Positions 30,892 to 40,497 are shown, counted from the first letter of the stretch. The stretch: DNA of 64,000 nt from CAWFPR01 sp963817635 (GCA_963817635.1 CAWFPR010000017.1:1-64000), one strand, 5' to 3'. Translations and numbers: made by a program. Notes: generated by a model not told the origin, from the sequence alone.

Positions 30892-31341
30892 ATGAGCACA
30901 GCCAGACAGTACGAGCTCGTCTACATCGTCACACCGGAGGCCTCCGAGCAGGAGGTCACCGATCTGCACACGCAGATCGAACAGATCGTCCAGCGGTACA
31001 ACGGCACGTTCGACAAGACCGAGAACTGGGGCCGGAAGAAGCTGGCCTACGAGATCGGCCACCACCGCGAGGGTACCTACGTCGTCGAGACCATCACCGG
31101 CTCGGGCGAGCTGATGAAGGAAATCGACCGTCGCCTGAAGGTCATCGACCAGGTCATCCGTCACCTCGTTGTCCGCGTGGACGAGGAGCTGCGGGTCGCG
31201 GAGCGGACGCGCGAGGCGCGCCAGAAGTTCGTGGCGCGGCGGCGCGTGGCGCGCGGCCTGCCGCCGGAGCGCCAGCCCGGTGAAGGACGGGGCGACGGCG
31301 ACAACCAGGACGACATGGACGGGATGGAGGGCCAGCGATGA
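30892..31341 (+). CDS. rpsF: 30S ribosomal protein S6
   Basis: Ribosomal protein of 149 residues that pairs with S18 in the small subunit platform. Conserved features are YELVYIVTPEASEQEV at the start, GRKKLAYEIGHHREGTYV and RHLVVRVDEE. The C-terminal 45 residues are a charged extension (RQPGEGRGDGDNQDDMDG) beyond the usual 95-130 length. ATG 30892 has AAGGAGAG upstream. It overlaps rpsR by four bases; an ssb gene, which often lies between these two, is absent. Confidence 0.96.
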   Translation: MSTARQYELVYIVTPEASEQEVTDLHTQIEQIVQRYNGTFDKTENWGRKKLAYEIGHHREGTYVVETITGSGELMKEIDRRLKVIDQVIRHLVVRVDEELRVAERTREARQKFVARRRVARGLPPERQPGEGRGDGDNQDDMDGMEGQR

Positions 31342-31634
31342 GGGAAGAACGAGGAGGCGGCGGGCGCGGCCGCGACAAGGACAAGAAGGACGGCAAGGGA
31401 GGCGACGCCCCGCGCCGCGGGTTCTTCCGTCGCCGCCGCGTGTGCAAGTTCTGCGCGGAGAAGATCGACTACATCAACTACAAGGACGTGCGGCTGCTGG
31501 CGCCGTTCCTGCCCGAGCGCGGGAAGATTCAGCCGCGGCGCATTTCCGGCACGTGCGCCCTGCACCAGCGCAAGCTGCAGACCGCGATCAAGCGGGCCCG
31601 CCAGCTTGCCCTCATCCCGTACGTGACGGACTAG
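31338..31634 (+). CDS. rpsR: 30S ribosomal protein S18
   Basis: Small-subunit protein of 98 residues, the partner of S6. The C-terminal 65 residues carry the S18 core (IDYINYKDVRLLAPFLPERG; RRISGTCALHQRKL). The N-terminal 30 residues are a Gly-, Arg- and Lys-rich extension. Cysteines CKFC in the segment before the core suggest a zinc-type S18 variant, though the last ligands are not obvious. It overlaps rpsF at ATGA. Confidence 0.95.
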   Translation: MREERGGGGRGRDKDKKDGKGGDAPRRGFFRRRRVCKFCAEKIDYINYKDVRLLAPFLPERGKIQPRRISGTCALHQRKLQTAIKRARQLALIPYVTD

Positions 31635-31644
31635 GTGGGACGAC

Positions 31645-32106
31645 ATGGAAGTCATTCTTCGTGAACACGTGGACAACCTGGGCCGCCGCGGCGACGTCGT
31701 CAAGGTCGCGGCCGGCTACGCCCGGAACTACCTGCTGCCGCGCAAGCTCGCGCTGGCGGTGAACGAGAACAACAAGCGCCAGATCGCGCGCGAGCGCGTG
31801 CTGGCCGAGGCGCGCGAGCTGGAGGAGAAGTCGCAGGCCGAGGCGTTTGCCGCGCGCCTGGGCGAGGCCGAGATCCAGATCGCCCGCCGCGTCGGTGAAA
31901 ACGACACGCTGTACGGGTCGGTGACCTCCGCCGACATCGCCGACGCCCTGAAGGCGAAGGGCTTCGACATCGACAAGCGCAAGATCCAGCTGCCGGAACC
32001 GCTGAAGGCGCTGGGCGAAACAGTCGTGTCCGTGAAGGTCCACCGCGATGTCACCGCGCAGATCAAGGTGCAGGTCGTGGCGGAACAGAAGGGCGCGTCC
32101 GCGTAA
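31645..32106 (+). CDS. rplI: 50S ribosomal protein L9
   Basis: Large-subunit protein of 153 residues that bridges neighbouring ribosomes. The N-terminal domain has MEVILREHVDNLGRRGDVV and YARNYLLPRKLA, and a long helix joins the C-terminal domain (LYGSVTSADIADALKAKG). It lies ten bases after rpsR and is followed by an intrinsic terminator. Confidence 0.97.
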   Translation: MEVILREHVDNLGRRGDVVKVAAGYARNYLLPRKLALAVNENNKRQIARERVLAEARELEEKSQAEAFAARLGEAEIQIARRVGENDTLYGSVTSADIADALKAKGFDIDKRKIQLPEPLKALGETVVSVKVHRDVTAQIKVQVVAEQKGASA

Positions 32107-32135
32107 GCCGTCGCGGGCGATCGTGTTACACTTCG

Positions 32136-32165
32136 GGGCGCGCTTCCCGCGGGGCGCGCCCTTTT
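32136..32165 (+). terminator. Rho-independent terminator after rplI
   Basis: Stem GGGCGCGC pairs with GCGCGCCC around a ten-base loop and runs into TTTTCCTTTT. It lies 30 bases after the rplI stop and 19 before the dnaB ATG, so it may attenuate transcription into dnaB. Confidence 0.7.
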
Positions 32166-32183
32166 CCTTTTCCCCGAACCTCC

Positions 32184-33527
32184 ATGGCCGACGTCGCCGC
32201 ACCCGAGCGCACGCTTCCGCACAATCTCGAGGCGGAGAAGTCCGTCCTCGGCGCGATCCTGATCCACGACCAGGCGTTCAACCACGCCGCGGAGCTGCTC
32301 GGCTCGCGCGACTTCTTCCGCGACGCGCACCGGCGCATCTTCGACAGGATGATCGCGCTCAGCGAGCGCGGCGATGCCATCGACTTCGTCACGCTGAAGG
32401 AAGAGCTGTCGCGCTCAGGCGATCTCGAGGAGGTCGGCGGCCCCGCCTACATCGCGTCGCTGGCCGACGGCGTGCCGCGATCGGCCAACATCGAGTACTA
32501 CGCGAAAATCGTCAAGGAGAAGTCCATTCTCCGCAGCCTGATTCACTCGGCGAACAAGATCCTCACCGAGGCCTACGAGGCGGCCGACGAGCCGGAGGTC
32601 GTGCTCGACGAGGCGGAACGCTCGATTTTCGCGATTGCCGAGGATCGTATCCGTCAGGGGTTCGTGCCCCTGCGTGATCTGGTGCAGAGCAGCTTCACGA
32701 CGATCGAGAAGCTCCAGGAAAACAAGGGAGCGGTCACGGGAGTGCCGAGCGGCTTCGTCGATCTCGACGAGATGACCACCGGCTTTCAACCCGGCGATCT
32801 GGTCGTCGTCGCCGCGCGCCCGTCGATGGGCAAGACGAGCCTGGTGCTCAACATCGCGCAGCACATCGGCACCTCGACCGACAAGACGGTCGGCCTGTTC
32901 AGCCTCGAGATGTCGAAGGAGCAGCTCTTCATGCGCATGCTCACCTCCGAGGCGCGCATCGACGCCCATCGCTTCCGGAGCGGGCACCTGACGGAGAAGG
33001 ACTACGGCAAGCTGTCGCATGCGCTCGGGACGCTGGCCGAGGCGCGCGTGTTCATCGACGATTCCGCGTCGATCGGCGTGCTGGAAATGCGCGCCAAGGC
33101 ACGCCGGCTCAAGGCGGAGCACGGACTGGACCTGCTGGCCATCGACTACCTCCAGCTGATGCAGGGCCGCGGGCGGTTCGAGAGCCGGCAGCAGGAAGTC
33201 TCGGCCATCTCGCGCTCGCTCAAGGGGCTTGCGAAAGAGCTCAGCGTGCCGGTCGTCGCGTTGTCGCAGCTGAGCCGCGCGCCCGAAGGAAGGACCGACC
33301 ACCGTCCGCAACTGTCGGACCTGCGCGAATCGGGCGCCATCGAGCAGGACGCCGACCTCGTGATGTTCATCTACCGCCCCGAGGTGTACGACAAGGACGA
33401 CACGAAGCCCGAAGACCAGGGCATCGCCGAGATTATCGTCGGCAAGCAGCGCAACGGGCCGATTGGCTCGGTCCGCCTCTCCTTCCTGACCCAGTACACC
33501 CGCTTCGAAAACTACTCTGGCGGGTGA
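32184..33527 (+). CDS. dnaB: Replicative DNA helicase DnaB
   Basis: Hexameric helicase of the replication fork, 447 residues. The N-terminal domain (LPHNLEAEKSVLGAILI) is followed by a RecA-like ATPase with Walker A RPSMGKTS, Walker B LLAIDYLQLM and the arginine-finger region ISRSLKGLAKELSVPV. No intein is present. The position after rplI is conserved across many bacteria. Its ATG lies just downstream of the rplI terminator. Confidence 0.97.
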   Translation: MADVAAPERTLPHNLEAEKSVLGAILIHDQAFNHAAELLGSRDFFRDAHRRIFDRMIALSERGDAIDFVTLKEELSRSGDLEEVGGPAYIASLADGVPRSANIEYYAKIVKEKSILRSLIHSANKILTEAYEAADEPEVVLDEAERSIFAIAEDRIRQGFVPLRDLVQSSFTTIEKLQENKGAVTGVPSGFVDLDEMTTGFQPGDLVVVAARPSMGKTSLVLNIAQHIGTSTDKTVGLFSLEMSKEQLFMRMLTSEARIDAHRFRSGHLTEKDYGKLSHALGTLAEARVFIDDSASIGVLEMRAKARRLKAEHGLDLLAIDYLQLMQGRGRFESRQQEVSAISRSLKGLAKELSVPVVALSQLSRAPEGRTDHRPQLSDLRESGAIEQDADLVMFIYRPEVYDKDDTKPEDQGIAEIIVGKQRNGPIGSVRLSFLTQYTRFENYSGG

Positions 33528-33558
33528 ATGGAAAATGGAAAATGGAAAATGGAAAAGG
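33528..33558. repeat. ATGGAAA simple repeat (left flank)
   Basis: Four copies of a GGAAAAT word directly after the dnaB stop. Its reverse complement lies at 33838-33877, so the two flank the gene fragment at 33575-33835 as inverted repeats. Confidence 0.7.
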
Positions 33559-33574
33559 GGATGGACCGAGAGAG

Positions 33575-33835
33575 TCAATCTTCCGGGGCGCCCCCACGGT
33601 GAGGGTTCGAGCGGGCAGTTTTGATGATCGCGGTGAGCATGGCGATCAGCTCGGTTGATTCCTCGAGCAGCGGCTGCGCGTGTGGGGAGAGGGGAATTTC
33701 GACCGCGGCAATCAGCCGCAGCCAGTAGCGCGATGCCACGCGGACACGGTGAGACAATGGCCCGTTTTTGTCAGAACTCCTCGAAGAGGTCGCAAATCTT
33801 GCAATTTCGATGATCGACAGGCGTTGACATTCCTG
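33575..33835 (-). pseudogene. Fragment of a four-helix-bundle (S23/IVP-like) protein gene
   Basis: About 60 C-terminal residues read RVASRYWLRLIAAVEIP and PLLEESTELIAMLTAIIKTA, which resembles the last helices of the small four-helix-bundle family known from 23S rRNA intervening sequences and free-standing genes. The N-terminal helices are missing, and the codons before about residue 30 are simple repeat sequence with no plausible start. The fragment is flanked by inverted GGAAAAT/ATTTTCC repeats, so it looks like a decayed mobile or dispersed unit. A short expressed form cannot be excluded. Confidence 0.5.
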
Positions 33836-33837
33836 CC

Positions 33838-33877
33838 TTTTTCCATCTTCCATTTTCCATTTACCATTTCCCTATTC
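33838..33877. repeat. TTTTCCAT simple repeat (right flank)
   Basis: Five imperfect copies of TTCCATT words immediately upstream of alr, in the orientation opposite to the copy at 33528. The alr start codon lies three bases beyond it, so its ribosome site is poor. Confidence 0.7.
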
Positions 33878-33879
33878 AC

Positions 33880-34983
33880 ATGAACAGGCCCACTGTCGCG
33901 CGCGTTGATCTCGATGCCGTCAGGAGCAACCTGCGCGCTATCCAGGCGTTCCTCGGCGACCGGGCGGGCGTCATTGCGGTCGTCAAGGCGAACGCCTACG
34001 GGCACGGCGCCGTGGAGGCGGGCCTGGCGCTGGAGCAGGCTGGCGCGGCGATGCTGGCGTGCGCCGATATCGAAGAAGGGATCGTGCTGCGCGCGGCCGG
34101 CGTCACGATCCCCATCCTCGTCTTCGGCGCGCTGAGCGTCAGCGATCTCGACGGCGTCTTCAGTCACGCGCTCACGCCGACCATCTCCACGCCGTCCGCG
34201 GCGCGCGCGCTCGAGGCGGCGGCGGCGCGGCACGGGCGCACCCTCGAGTGCCACCTCAAGATCGACACCGGAATGAACCGCCTCGGTTTCCGGCACGACA
34301 ACCTGGCGCGGACGATTCCCGAGGTGGCGGCGAGCCGCCATCTCCGCATTGCGGCGGTCTACACGCATTTCGCGACCGCGGACAACCCCGAGCACCCGTT
34401 GTTCGGCGTGCAGCGCGAGCGCTTCGAGGCAGCGCTGGCCAGGCTGCCGTCGCTCGGGATCGATCCGCCGGTGCGCCACGCCGCCAACTCGGCCGCGATC
34501 CTGCGCGACGAGCGCGTCTGGTACGACTACGTACGCCCCGGTCTGCTGCTGTACGGGATCGTTCCGCCGCCGCTCGCTGCGACGCTGCCGCTTGGACCTG
34601 CCCTGTCACTCCACAGCCGTATCGTGGGGGTGAAAGGCCTGCGCCCGGGCGAAGGCGTGGGCTATGGCATGAAGACCATCGTGGACGAGCCGCGGACGGT
34701 CGCCGTCGTCCCCGCCGGATATGCCGACGGCCTCGACCTGCGCCTGGCGGGCAACGGCTACATGCTGGTGCGCGGCCGCCGCATGCCGATCGTCGGCTCG
34801 GTCTGCATGGACATGACGATGATCGACGTGACGGGCACGGACGTCGCGCCCGGAGACGACGTCGTCATCATCGGCGAACAGGGCGGGGAGTCGATTGGCG
34901 TGCGCGAAATCGCCGCGACGATCGGCACGATTCCCTACGAGCTGTTGTGTAGGCTCGGGGCTCGTATTCAACGGCTTTACTGA
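33880..34983 (+). CDS. alr: Alanine racemase
   Basis: PLP enzyme that makes D-alanine for peptidoglycan, 367 residues. The PLP lysine is in VVKANAYGHG (residue 36), and the second catalytic residue is the Tyr in GEGVGYGMKT. Other conserved features are HLKIDTGMNRLGF and GSVCMDMTMID. The start at 33880 directly follows a simple repeat, and no clear Shine-Dalgarno sequence is visible. Confidence 0.96.
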   Translation: MNRPTVARVDLDAVRSNLRAIQAFLGDRAGVIAVVKANAYGHGAVEAGLALEQAGAAMLACADIEEGIVLRAAGVTIPILVFGALSVSDLDGVFSHALTPTISTPSAARALEAAAARHGRTLECHLKIDTGMNRLGFRHDNLARTIPEVAASRHLRIAAVYTHFATADNPEHPLFGVQRERFEAALARLPSLGIDPPVRHAANSAAILRDERVWYDYVRPGLLLYGIVPPPLAATLPLGPALSLHSRIVGVKGLRPGEGVGYGMKTIVDEPRTVAVVPAGYADGLDLRLAGNGYMLVRGRRMPIVGSVCMDMTMIDVTGTDVAPGDDVVIIGEQGGESIGVREIAATIGTIPYELLCRLGARIQRLY

Positions 34984-34993
34984 CAGCGGACGG

Positions 34994-35152
34994 ATTGCAG
35001 ACTGCAGAGTGCAGACTGCCGATTGACGGATTGCCGAGGGTAGAATGTTGATTGGGGGGCGACGTTGCACGCCATCGCGCAATTGGCCCGTGGTACCCCA
35101 ATCTGCAATCTCCAATCGTCACTCCGTCAATCGGCACTCTGCAGTCTGCAAT
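34994..35152. repeat. Inverted repeat of GCAGACTGCAG words between alr and radA
   Basis: The left arm (34994-35030) and right arm (35123-35152) are near-perfect reverse complements; the left has a 7-base duplication (AGACTGC). The arms consist of ATTGCAGACTGCAGAGTGC and CGATTGACGGA words and enclose about 92 bases without a gene. A direct-repeat relative lies at 51805-51876. Confidence 0.75.
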
Positions 35153-35171
35153 CTGCAATGAGACAGGAATC

Positions 35172-36598
35172 ATGAAGACTCCGAGGACCGTCTTCTGCTG
35201 CCAGGAGTGCGGGGCGCAATCCGCGAAGTGGGTGGGCCGCTGCCCGGACTGCGGCGCGTGGAACTCGATGGTGGAAGAGCGTCCCGTGCCCGAGACTGTC
35301 GTGGCGGGCGACATCGCGAAGCGCTACAGCCTCGCGGGCTCGATGGGGCCGCAGCTCTACGCCGACATCGATACCGTCGTCGCCGAACGGATCACGACCG
35401 GGATCGGCGAGTTCGATCGGGTGCTCGGCGGCGGTGTCGTGCCGGGGTCGCTCGTGTTGATCGGTGGCGAGCCCGGTATCGGCAAGTCCACGCTCCTGCT
35501 CCAGGCGGCCGCGCACTTCGCGAAGACGGTCGGCCCCGTGCTCTACAGCTCGGGCGAAGAGTCCGAACACCAGATCAAGTCGCGCGGCGAGCGGCTCGGC
35601 GTTGACCCTTCGACAAGCTCAGGGTCGTCCCGGGCCTTGTCGAGGGACGAACGCGCGCCGCTCTACATCCTCGCGGAAACCTGCCTCGAGCGAATCCTCG
35701 AGGAGATCGCGCGCCTCAAGCCGGCGTTCGTCATCGTCGATTCGATCCAGACCGTGTTCTCCCTGCGGTTTCAGTCCGCTCCGGGGAGCATCGGGCAGGT
35801 CCGGGAGTCGGCCACCCAGCTGCTCTTCGCGGCGAAAGGACAGAACATCCCCACGTTCCTCGTCGGGCACGTGACCAAGGACGGCAACCTCGCCGGCCCG
35901 AAGGCGCTCGAGCACATCGTGGACACCGTGCTGTATTTCGAGGGGGAGAAGCACCACTCGCACCGCGTCGTCCGGGCGGTGAAGAACCGCTTCGGCGCGG
36001 TCAGCGAGCTGGGCGTGTTCGAGATGACGAGCCGCGGCCTCAAGGCGGTGCCGAACCCGTCGCAGTTGTTCCTGGCCGAGCGTCCGGTCAATGCGCCAGG
36101 TTCGGTCGTGCTGTGCTGCATCGAGGGCTCCCGGCCCCTGCTCGTGGAGATCCAGGCGCTCGTCAGCTCCACGACCTACGGCAACGCCCGCCGGATGGTC
36201 AGCGGCCTCGATCCGGGCCGGCTGTCGCTCCTCCTGGCCGTGATGGAGAAGCGCGCGGGCCTCAATCTCGCGGGCGAAGACGTCTTCGTGAACGTCGCCG
36301 GCGGCATCGCGGTGGACGAACCGGCGGCCGATCCTCGGGATCGTGGCGGCCGTGGCGTCGAGCGTGCGGAACCGGCCAATCCAGCCGGGGACCGCGGTGT
36401 TCGGAGAGGTCGGCCTGGCCGGCGAAGTCCGCGGCATCAGCCAGGGCAACCTCCGCGTCCGTGAGGCCGCCCAGATGGGCTTCACCCGCTGCGTCCTCCC
36501 GCACGGCAACTGCGCCCCGGAGGATGTGCCCGCAGGGCTTCGAGCTGGTGCCCGTCAGGACCGTCTCCGAGGCGCTCGACAACCTGATGGACTGGTAG
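35172..36598 (+). CDS. radA: DNA repair protein RadA (two frameshift sites)
   Basis: RecA-like protein that drives branch migration in recombination repair, about 474 residues after correction. It has the zinc finger CCQECGAQ...CPDCGAW, Walker A GGEPGIGKST, the RadA-specific VKNRFGAVSELGVF motif and a Lon-like C-terminal domain (NRPIQPGTAVFGEVGLAGEV) ending DNLMDW. Two extra bases, near 36333 and 36536, shift the frame; both lie in short homopolymers and removing them restores the family sequence. Between GERLGV and PLYILAETCLE there are about 18 extra residues encoded by a palindromic repeat at 35606-35646. The ATG at 35172 follows AGACAGGAA. Confidence 0.9.
35606..35646. repeat. Palindromic repeat inserted in radA
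   Basis: The sequence starts CCCTTCGACAAGCTCAGGG and ends CCTTGTCGAGGG. The two halves are imperfect reverse complements. This is the widespread CTTCGACAAGCTCAGG-type REP word of many GC-rich genomes. It adds residues of the type DPSTSSGSSRALSRDE and keeps the radA frame. Confidence 0.8.
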
Positions 36599-36709
36599 GA
36601 TCCGGCGCAGGCAGACCTCGCCGCGCCGCCATTCCGGCCGTCTGAGCACCGAATCCGGCCTCAGGCGGTATCATAGACTGCGGATTCATTCATTCCGGAG
36701 TCCCTATCC

Positions 36710-37783
36710 ATGGCTTGGTACCTACTTGCTCGCGCACTGTTCGTGCTGGCGGTGACGTATGCAGCGGCCCTGACGCGTCCTTTCAGCCCGATTCTGGCCG
36801 TAGATCTGACGCTGGGCGCCGGACTGGGTATGCTGATCCTGGTCGTTGAGACCCGCCTGCGCTCCACCGAGGTCACCGACCTGCTCGGCGCCCTGATTGG
36901 CGGGGCCATCGGGCTCGGGATCGCCAAGACGATTGGCGCCGCGCTCTTCTGGGCCGACGCGACCGACTCACGCATCGTCTTTCTCCACAGCTTCATCCTG
37001 CTCGTGTTCCCTTACCTGGGCCTCGTGATGGGCGCCAAGAAGGGGGAGTGGCTCGAGCCGGCGCGGCTGGTGGCGCTTTTCCGCGACACCGGTCCCCAGA
37101 AGCGCTACCGCATCCTCGACACCAGCGTCATCATCGACGGGCGCATCGCGGACATCTGTGAAACGGGGTTTCTGGACGGCACGCTCGTGATTCCGCAGTT
37201 CGTTCTCAAGGAGCTCCAGCTCGTGGCCGACTCGTCGGATTCGATGAAGCGGAACCGCGGCCGCCGTGGGCTGGATATCCTCCAGAAGATCCAGAAGATG
37301 TCGGGGATCGACGTCATGATTTCCGACATCGATTTTCCCGACGTGCGCGAAGTCGATCTCAAGCTCATCGAGCTCGGCCGGACGCTGCCCGGGAAGATCG
37401 TGACCAACGACTTCAACCTGAACAAGGTGGCCCAGCTGCGTGGCGTCGAGGTGCTCAACATCAACGAGCTGGCCAACTCGCTCAAGCCTGTGGTGCTGCC
37501 TGGCGAGTTCATGAAGGTCTTCATCCTCAAGGAAGGCAAGGAATACAACCAGGGCGTCGCCTACCTGGACGACGGGACGATGGTCGTCGTGGACAACGCG
37601 CGCCGGATGATCAGCAAGAACATCGACGTCGTCGTCACGAGCGTGCTCCAGACGACTGCCGGGAAGATGATTTTCGGCCGGTACATCGAAGGTCCGCCGG
37701 TTGCACCGGCCGCCCCGCAACCGGCCGCCTCAGCAGCGCAACCCGCCGCGGTGCCGGCCGGGGTCCGGGCCCCGGCGAAATGA
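36710..37783 (+). CDS. PIN-TRAM domain membrane protein (YacL-like)
   Basis: Protein of 357 residues: four N-terminal membrane spans (residues 1-115), a PIN nuclease-type domain (YRILDTSVIIDGRIADIC with the first acidic residue; KIVTNDFNLNK with a later one) and a TRAM RNA-binding domain near 280-330. A Pro/Ala-rich tail follows. YacL-type proteins are widespread, and their RNA target is not known. It commonly lies upstream of ispD; here plsC follows and ispDF lies 8 kb away. ATG 36710 is preceded by TCCGGAG. Confidence 0.9.
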   Translation: MAWYLLARALFVLAVTYAAALTRPFSPILAVDLTLGAGLGMLILVVETRLRSTEVTDLLGALIGGAIGLGIAKTIGAALFWADATDSRIVFLHSFILLVFPYLGLVMGAKKGEWLEPARLVALFRDTGPQKRYRILDTSVIIDGRIADICETGFLDGTLVIPQFVLKELQLVADSSDSMKRNRGRRGLDILQKIQKMSGIDVMISDIDFPDVREVDLKLIELGRTLPGKIVTNDFNLNKVAQLRGVEVLNINELANSLKPVVLPGEFMKVFILKEGKEYNQGVAYLDDGTMVVVDNARRMISKNIDVVVTSVLQTTAGKMIFGRYIEGPPVAPAAPQPAASAAQPAAVPAGVRAPAK

Positions 37784-37810
37784 GCCGCTCTCGTCCCTGA
37801 GCCCCGAGCC

Positions 37811-38560
37811 TTGCCCCCTTTTCACTGGTGGCGGACCGTCTTCTACCTGATCCCGGCGGTCAGCCTCTACACGATCGTGCTCGGCACGCTGTCGCTGCTG
37901 TCGACGCTCGTGGATCGGACCGGCAACCTGGGGCATCGCTGCGCGCGGGCCTGGGCCTGGCTCATCCTGAAGACGACGCGCGTCCGTGTCACGGTCAGCG
38001 GGCTGGAGCATATCGATCCCGCGAAGAGCTACGTCTTTGCCGCTAATCACCAGAGCATCTACGACATCCCGATCGTCTTCCTGTCGATCCCGATGCAGCT
38101 GCGCATCGTCGCCAAGCAGTCGCTGGGGCGCATTCCCTTCATCGGCTGGCATCTCCACCACAGCGGTCACCTGCTGGTCGATCGCAGGAACCCCGGCGCC
38201 GACATTGTCGAGAAGATGAAGCGGCTGGTGAGCGAGCGTCACTCGCTGATCGTGTTCCCTGAAGGCACGCGGAGTGTGGACGGAACGCTCGGCCGGTTCA
38301 AGAAGGGAAGCTTCGTCGTTGCGATCGACGCGCAGCTCCCGGTCGTTCCGGTGAGCATCCGCGGCAGCCGTCACGTGATGAAGAAAGGGCGCCTGATGGT
38401 GTGCCCGGGCGAGGTGACGCTCGCCATCCACCCGCCGATGCCGACCGCCGGCGTCGCGCGCGAGGACGTGCGCGCGTTCGCCGAGCGGGTGCGGACGGTC
38501 GTCGCGGCCGACCTGGCCGGGCAGGCCGGCCCGCGCGTCAGTGGCTGCCCGGCTTCCTGA
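37811..38560 (+). CDS. plsC: 1-acyl-sn-glycerol-3-phosphate acyltransferase
   Basis: Membrane-bound acyltransferase of 249 residues that makes phosphatidic acid. It has an N-terminal membrane span, the catalytic HX4D motif in ANHQSIYDIP and the FPEGTRS motif. The start is a TTG at 37811; no ATG precedes the conserved region. Its 3' end overlaps the end of the convergent CocE-type gene by 23 bases. Confidence 0.92.
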   Translation: MPPFHWWRTVFYLIPAVSLYTIVLGTLSLLSTLVDRTGNLGHRCARAWAWLILKTTRVRVTVSGLEHIDPAKSYVFAANHQSIYDIPIVFLSIPMQLRIVAKQSLGRIPFIGWHLHHSGHLLVDRRNPGADIVEKMKRLVSERHSLIVFPEGTRSVDGTLGRFKKGSFVVAIDAQLPVVPVSIRGSRHVMKKGRLMVCPGEVTLAIHPPMPTAGVAREDVRAFAERVRTVVAADLAGQAGPRVSGCPAS

Positions 38561-40497
38561 CGACCGTCACCGTGACGGCCGACGGATACTGCCGCGAGTG
38601 GTGGACCACGTTGTGCGCGACGACGCCGGTGGCCTCGTCGTAGTTGTTCCCGCCCGTGTTCATGTTCCGGTCGAAGCGCGGGAAATTGCTGCTCGACACC
38701 TCGATCCGCAGCCGATGCCCGGCCGCGAAGTAGTTGCTCGTCGTGAGCGGCTGCAGCGTCACTTTGTAGACCTTGCCGCGTTCCATCCATACGAGCGGCT
38801 TGTCGTACCCGTCGCGGTACCGCATGCGCTGGATGGACTCGTCCAGGTTGTAGGCGGTGCCATCGGGGTAGACGTCGATGACCTTGACCGTGAAGTCGGT
38901 GTCCTTCGCATCGGACGACACGTACAGCGTCGGCGTGATCGGTCCACTGATCTCCGTGCCTTCCGCGAACGGTTCTGACGTGTAGACGAGGATGTCGTCG
39001 CGCGTTTCCATCTTGCGCTGATCGAAGGCGCCGGCCTGGACGGCGGTGCCCGTGCAGCAGACGTTGCCGCCGTACGACGTCACCGGCTTCATGGGGTCGT
39101 AGGTGAAGCTGTCGGGCGCATCAGCCGCCGGCGCCGCCGTGGCGAGCGTGCCGTCGCCGTTCATCGTGTTCGCGCGGCCGCCGCCCGACAGGTAGTAGGT
39201 GACGCTCTGCGCACCGGCGGGCGGCCACGTGTCGGACGACTGCCACTTGTTGATGCCCATCGTGTAGTACTGCACCTTCGGCTGGCGGTCGAGGCGCGGG
39301 CTGTCTTCGCCCTTCAGGAAGCGATCGAAGAACCCGTAGGTCAGCTCGGCATAGTCGAGGCGCGCATCTCCCACGTTGCGCTCGCCGACCATCGTGCTCT
39401 CGGTCGCGCGCGTGTAGCCGCAGTGCGTGACCGGCGCGATGACCGCCCACTGCTGCGTTCGCCACGTCGCCCTTCGCGGTCTTGCGCACGTGGTTGAAGA
39501 GCGCCAGGTTCGGGCCGATCGACACGTCGTACCACGACATGAAGTACAGCCCCGGCACGTTCAACGGCATGTCGTCGTGATACAGCCCGCCCTTGTACCA
39601 TGCCGGATCGTTCGGCGCGCGCTGGATCATGCGGCCACCTGTCGGCACCGGCATCGCGTCGGCGAAGATCCCGCGCGGGCCGTCGACCGACTTCAGGATG
39701 TCCTGCTCCGGCAGCTGCCAGAGCGCCTTCGACCAGTCCACGCGCGGCATCTGCGGGGCGAGGTCGAACAGCCGCGACGCGGCAATCAGATCCTGCTGGG
39801 ACGTCCCGGCCGGGAACGTGGGGCGCACCTGGTTCTGCTCGCCATAGATCCACGTGATGAACAGCATCTGCACCGCCCCGCCGCGATACCAGTTGCCCTG
39901 CTCGAAATACGGGGCCACGCGTCCAACCCCCGCGCCGAAGCCCTGGACGTTCATGGCCGCGTACGCCGGGTTGCCGAGCGAGGCGATCGCCATCTGGTAT
40001 TCCGCGGTGGACGAACAGCCGGTCGTGCCGACCTTGCCGTTCGACCACGCCTGCTTCGCCATCCAGGTCAGGGCATCGTCGCCGTCGCTCGTCGGCGCCC
40101 CGAGGATGTCGTAGTTCCCCTCGGAGAAGAAGTGGCCGCGCTCGTTCTGCACGACGTAGGCGTAGCCGTGCTGGACGGCGGTCAGCGCGGCCGTCATGTC
40201 GCTCGGCAGGCCGTTGCGCACGTCCCAGTAGTTGAAGTTGTACGGGGTCCGCACCCAGATAATCGGGACCTTCTTCGACGTGTCCTTCGGCCGGTAGATG
40301 TCGGTGGCGAGGCGCACGCCGTCGCGCATCGGCATCATGACCTTGCGCTCGACGACGGCAATCGACTGCAGCTGCTTCTCGATGTCCCACCGCCTGGCTG
40401 TCTGCTCGGGCGTGAGGCCGCCTCCGCGCTGGGCCAGCAGGGTGCTCGTGGCGAGGGCGATCAGGATGGCGATGGCAAGGCGGAGGAAGGGTCTCAT
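38538..40497 (-). CDS. Exported CocE/NonD-family hydrolase (one frameshift site)
   Basis: Alpha/beta hydrolase of the X-Pro dipeptidyl-peptidase/cocaine esterase family, about 652 residues after correction. A signal peptide ends at LLAQRGG. The family start VMMPMRDGVRLATDIYRP, the GCSSTAEYQ region (nucleophile Ser) and the C-terminal jelly-roll domain (ISGPITPTLYVSSDA; LRIEVSSSNFPRFDRN) are clear. One extra base near 39455 shifts the frame at the His-containing VTHCGYTR segment. Its ATG overlaps the stop of the hydrogenase protease gene (ATGA), so it is the last gene of the hydrogenase operon, although its substrate is probably a peptide or ester. Confidence 0.87.
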
